From: Cerioporus squamosus
Taxonomy: Eukaryota; Basidiomycota; Agaricomycetes; Polyporales; Polyporaceae
Direction: 5' to 3'
Assembly: GCA_022592435.1 (NCBI GenBank)
Contig: JABYQS010000943.1
Span: forward strand, 1-10,843
Length of the DNA stretch: 10,843 nt
Made by a program: the position numbers and the translations under genes. How positions within the stretch are numbered: position 1 is the stretch's first letter; the number at the start of each line of letters is the position of its first letter. The notes under the pieces are model-generated. The model was not told the origin of the DNA. It was given only the letters and a program-made list of their open reading frames with translations, and searched no databases. Positions 8,896-10,843 of the stretch are shown here, in pieces.

Positions 8896-9738
8896 CTCGA
8901 GACGTTCTCTGTTGCGGGATCGAGAGAGCGGATACGAGAGGAAGTGGGGGAAAGTCGCTAAGGTGGGAGTTGTATGACATGGGTGGAAGTTTCTATTACG
9001 CACATGCGCAAGGTTTGCTTTAGGCGGTTCAAGGCTGTGCGTATACACGACGTGACTGGTGACTGGATACTTAAAGACTGAAAGGGAACAATCGGCGAAC
9101 CTTATTTAAGCGCTGCTCAATTGCCGAGCGCGAATCCAGATAACGAGACAACGAACAGCCTTCGAATATCCGAAGGTTCTTTCTCTAGACGTTGTCGGTG
9201 CATCGACTCTTGCTGTGTCATCTGTAGGCCCTAACAGTTGCCCGTTCCCAGTGTAACAGGGCGCTGCATCGAAGTCTGCTTTCTGGCAACCTGTCCGAGA
9301 TTCTTCAGCCAATTGTAAGACCAGAGAGCAGTGCATGATATCCGCATACAACGATTATTTGCGCCTTAAGCCCAAGTCGAGCCATAGGCCAGATGCTCTG
9401 CAAAGGCTACTTCTGGTGTATTCGCATTCGAGAGAAGGACAGCCCGCACATGTATATTGCGTTCACAGCCGTCGGTGGTGTCACCTCCATAGGATGCGAC
9501 TCCACATGAGTGTGTTTAGTGGAGGAGCACTAGTGGGTGGAGCAGAAGCGAAAATAGCACCGGAGCTCTAGTCTGGAGATAGAGATAGGTTCTACAAGAG
9601 CAACCCCGGACGACCACACTACGTGGTGCATAGAAGAAGGGACGTACATTGCTCTCGAGGTCGAGAACAGCCTGAAGGACGCAGAGCGTGAGGTTACCCT
9701 GCTTGTCGGCAGAGATTATTGCCGACAGCCTACCCGCC
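8896..9738. other. Gene-poor stretch upstream of paralog C
   Basis: Expected to hold the promoter of paralog C. A minus-strand TTAAATAAG at about 9102-9110 is TATA-like but lies about 280 nt from the start codon. An open frame at 9106-9351 (minus) starts with TTG and has no motif I recognise. Another frame at about 9648-9736 (minus) reads SADKQGNLTLCVLQAVLDLE and ends at a GTACGT donor-like site. It may be a further exon of the candidate gene at 9739-10045, but the frames do not join with the splice sites I tried. Confidence 0.35.
9159..9176. repeat. Short perfect hairpin
   Basis: CCTTCG and CGAAGG flank a six-base loop, and the pairing can be extended outward by a G-T and an A-T pair. It lies in non-coding sequence upstream of paralog C. 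Hairpins this short arise by chance, so no function is claimed. Confidence 0.3.
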
Positions 9739-10045
9739 CTACTTCGGGTTACATTCTTGCAAACATAGCCTGAAGCGAGTGGTCTTACTGCGTCCCACGG
9801 CGTAGCATGTGTCCTGTCCTGGGGCGTCAGCGGAGAGTTTGACCAGTGCGGCGTATGCCTTCGTATCCAGGATCGTCGTAACCACATCCTGGCATGGTTC
9901 CCATGTAAGCATGACTGCGACAAAGAAATTGAGTAGTCATGGCACACCCTCACATACTGGAATATCCCGCTCCAAGCAGGGCGACGTCGACTTTGAGTGC
10001 GGTTCGTCTGTCCCTGCGGAGCAGCTGCCTGGTACTAGATCCCGC
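9739..10045 (-). CDS. Candidate small spliced gene, unrecognised, incomplete model
   Basis: Not recognised. Seen: on the minus strand a strong 3' splice signal, ACTAAT followed by a pyrimidine run and TTTTTGCAG, ends at 10046. The segment 10045-9958 is open (88 nt). It then meets a GTATGT donor and a 43-nt intron (9957-9915) with a TGACTAC branch-like site and a TTTCTTTGTCGCAG end. The joined frame stays open over 9914-9739 to a TAG, about 87 residues in total, including KVDVALLGAGYS before the intron and DTKAYAALVKLSADAPGQ after it. The good splice signals and the natural composition of the joined frame are the evidence. The true start and end are unknown. A possible first exon lies at 10225-10130 and more coding sequence may lie at 9736-9648. 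It would be divergent from the PNKP-like gene on its right. Confidence 0.35.
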
Positions 10046-10129
10046 CTGCAAAAAGAGAGTGGAGAAGATTAGTATGCCAGGCATATCAGGTTCAGAAGTA
10101 AGTGTTGCGTCGGGGGAGAGGGAGTCGGA

Positions 10130-10225
10130 CTAGGACCTAGTGAGGCTGAGGCCTGAGGAGGAAGACGAGCTCGCGCTGAAGCGCTCGGAGTCTACTACAG
10201 CCACAGACGCGCTTACATGGGCCAT
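10130..10225 (-). CDS. Possible first exon of the candidate small gene
   Basis: An ATG at 10225 opens a 31-codon frame with a serine-rich run (FSASSSSSSG) ending in TAG at 10130. It would have to be joined to the exon beginning at 10045. The donors available, GTCCTA near 10136 or GTAAGC near 10216, give either the wrong frame or an unusually long intron. It may be chance; the Ser-rich start is merely typical of fungal N-termini. Confidence 0.15.
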   Translation of the reverse strand: MAHVSASVAVVDSERFSASSSSSSGLSLTRS

Positions 10226-10342
10226 GCGCCCGTTTGGGCGCGTCGAATCGCGACTTGCACCCTGACCACCACGTTTCCCGCCAAGACAGGGCGCGCCTTC
10301 CATGCAGCAGCACGCGCTCTAGCCTGGACTGCACGTTCAACA

Positions 10343-10843
10343 ATGTCAAAAGCTCAAAGTAGATTTTTCTGTATCTGGACGCTGGCCCGTAAGACTCAAC
10401 ATGGTTGCTCTTTAGCAAAGAAACGACCTGCGGATGGCCAACTCGGACCGGATTCAAAGCAACAGAAGTGCAAGTCTCATGCTCTTCGTGTAGTGATTAT
10501 GTCTCAGGTTCCTCCAGTATTCCCGATATTTGCTAAGCCAGGCGAGGCGTCGGTCAATCGACCTCCTCGTTCCACTGGATCACTCCGCGCTCGGCCCGAA
10601 GCGTTCCTGCCTGCATGGCAAGAACGGCACGCCGAAGAGCTTGCCCAAGGTAGCGGCCTTTGATTTGGACGGGTGCATAATACAGTCGAGCTTCCCGAAG
10701 AAGGTGCACCGCCGAAGTTCGAGTGGTGGCGCAAAGATGTACCCAAGAAGCTCAAGGAAGTCCACGAGCAGGGGCACGTCTCCGATATGCTGAACTTTCG
10801 CGGGTAGCTGATGTGCCGCGCCCTTGCCTTGCAGGTACAGTGT
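10343..10843 (+). CDS. Polynucleotide kinase 3'-phosphatase-like (PNKP) gene, 5' part, with one apparent frameshift
   Basis: Seen: from the ATG at 10343 the frame runs through a basic stretch, KKRPADGQLGPDSKQQK, that could be a nuclear signal. It must move forward by one base before LGPKRSCLHG. A 52-nt intron at 10490-10541 (GTAGTG...GCCAG) would do exactly that, though the donor is weak. AAFDLDG follows (about 10652-10673), the first motif of the HAD-type 3'-phosphatase domain. After SSFPK the frame loses one base near 10701-10703 and continues as KFEWWRKDVPKKLKEVHEQG. A second intron is plausible at 10778-10834. Known: PNKP-type enzymes remove 3'-phosphates and add 5'-phosphates at DNA breaks; Tpp1 and Pnk1 are yeast examples. 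The later phosphatase motifs and any kinase domain lie outside the window. The usual DxDGT motif reads DLDGC here. The ATG at 10217 is an alternative start. Family call firm; exact start and intactness uncertain. Confidence 0.75.

Noticed and set aside
8825..8980. Upstream ATG giving a 52-residue longer paralog C
   Set aside because: The added residues have no counterpart in A or B, and the stretch contains a good GTGAGT donor suggesting a leader intron.
9106..9351. 81-codon minus-strand open frame upstream of paralog C
   Set aside because: It begins with TTG, has no recognised motif, and its end overlaps a TATA-like stretch; not enough to call a gene.

Overview
The window looks like nuclear DNA from a filamentous basidiomycete, probably an Agaricomycete. 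GC is moderate, genes are interrupted by short introns (43 to 117 nt) with GTRNGT-type donors, promoters and leaders are C/T-rich, and the clearest proteins are of fungal type. Kingdom and class are inferred from gene structure and protein style, because no database search was possible.

Layout from left to right. (1) Positions 1-1682, minus strand: a four-exon type II membrane glycosyltransferase of the GT8 kind, with a DTD metal-binding motif. It runs off the left edge and carries two apparent one-base frameshifts in exon 3. (2) Positions 2501-8824, minus strand: three tandem, divergent paralogs (here A, B and C) of a multi-pass membrane protein family I cannot name. They share an NSPGSY motif, a GLYPG motif, an SGT motif, a TRGRF motif, a paired hydrophobic hairpin around VPQG and an LLPN-x-T-x-VW motif. 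A and B have intact main exons. The reading frame of A and B does not really end at the first TGA: that TGA lies inside a GTGAGT splice donor. Splicing adds 5 residues to A and an acidic tail of about 88 residues, over two further exons, to B. C is shorter at both ends and has one apparent frameshift. (3) Positions 9739-10045, minus strand: fragments of an unrecognised small spliced gene. (4) Positions 10343-10843, plus strand: the 5' part of a polynucleotide kinase 3'-phosphatase (PNKP-like DNA end-repair enzyme), cut by the right edge, with one probable intron and one apparent frameshift.

The glycosyltransferase (Golgi or secretory pathway) and the PNKP-like enzyme (nuclear DNA repair) look like ordinary housekeeping neighbours and show no functional link to the trio. 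The A/B/C array is the part of the window that is not explained by known families and is the best candidate for something undescribed. No transposase, reverse transcriptase, tRNA, rRNA or CRISPR array was seen. The clearest frameshifts (two in the glycosyltransferase, one in C, one in PNKP) all look like the loss of a single base, so sequencing or assembly error should be excluded before any gene is called a pseudogene.
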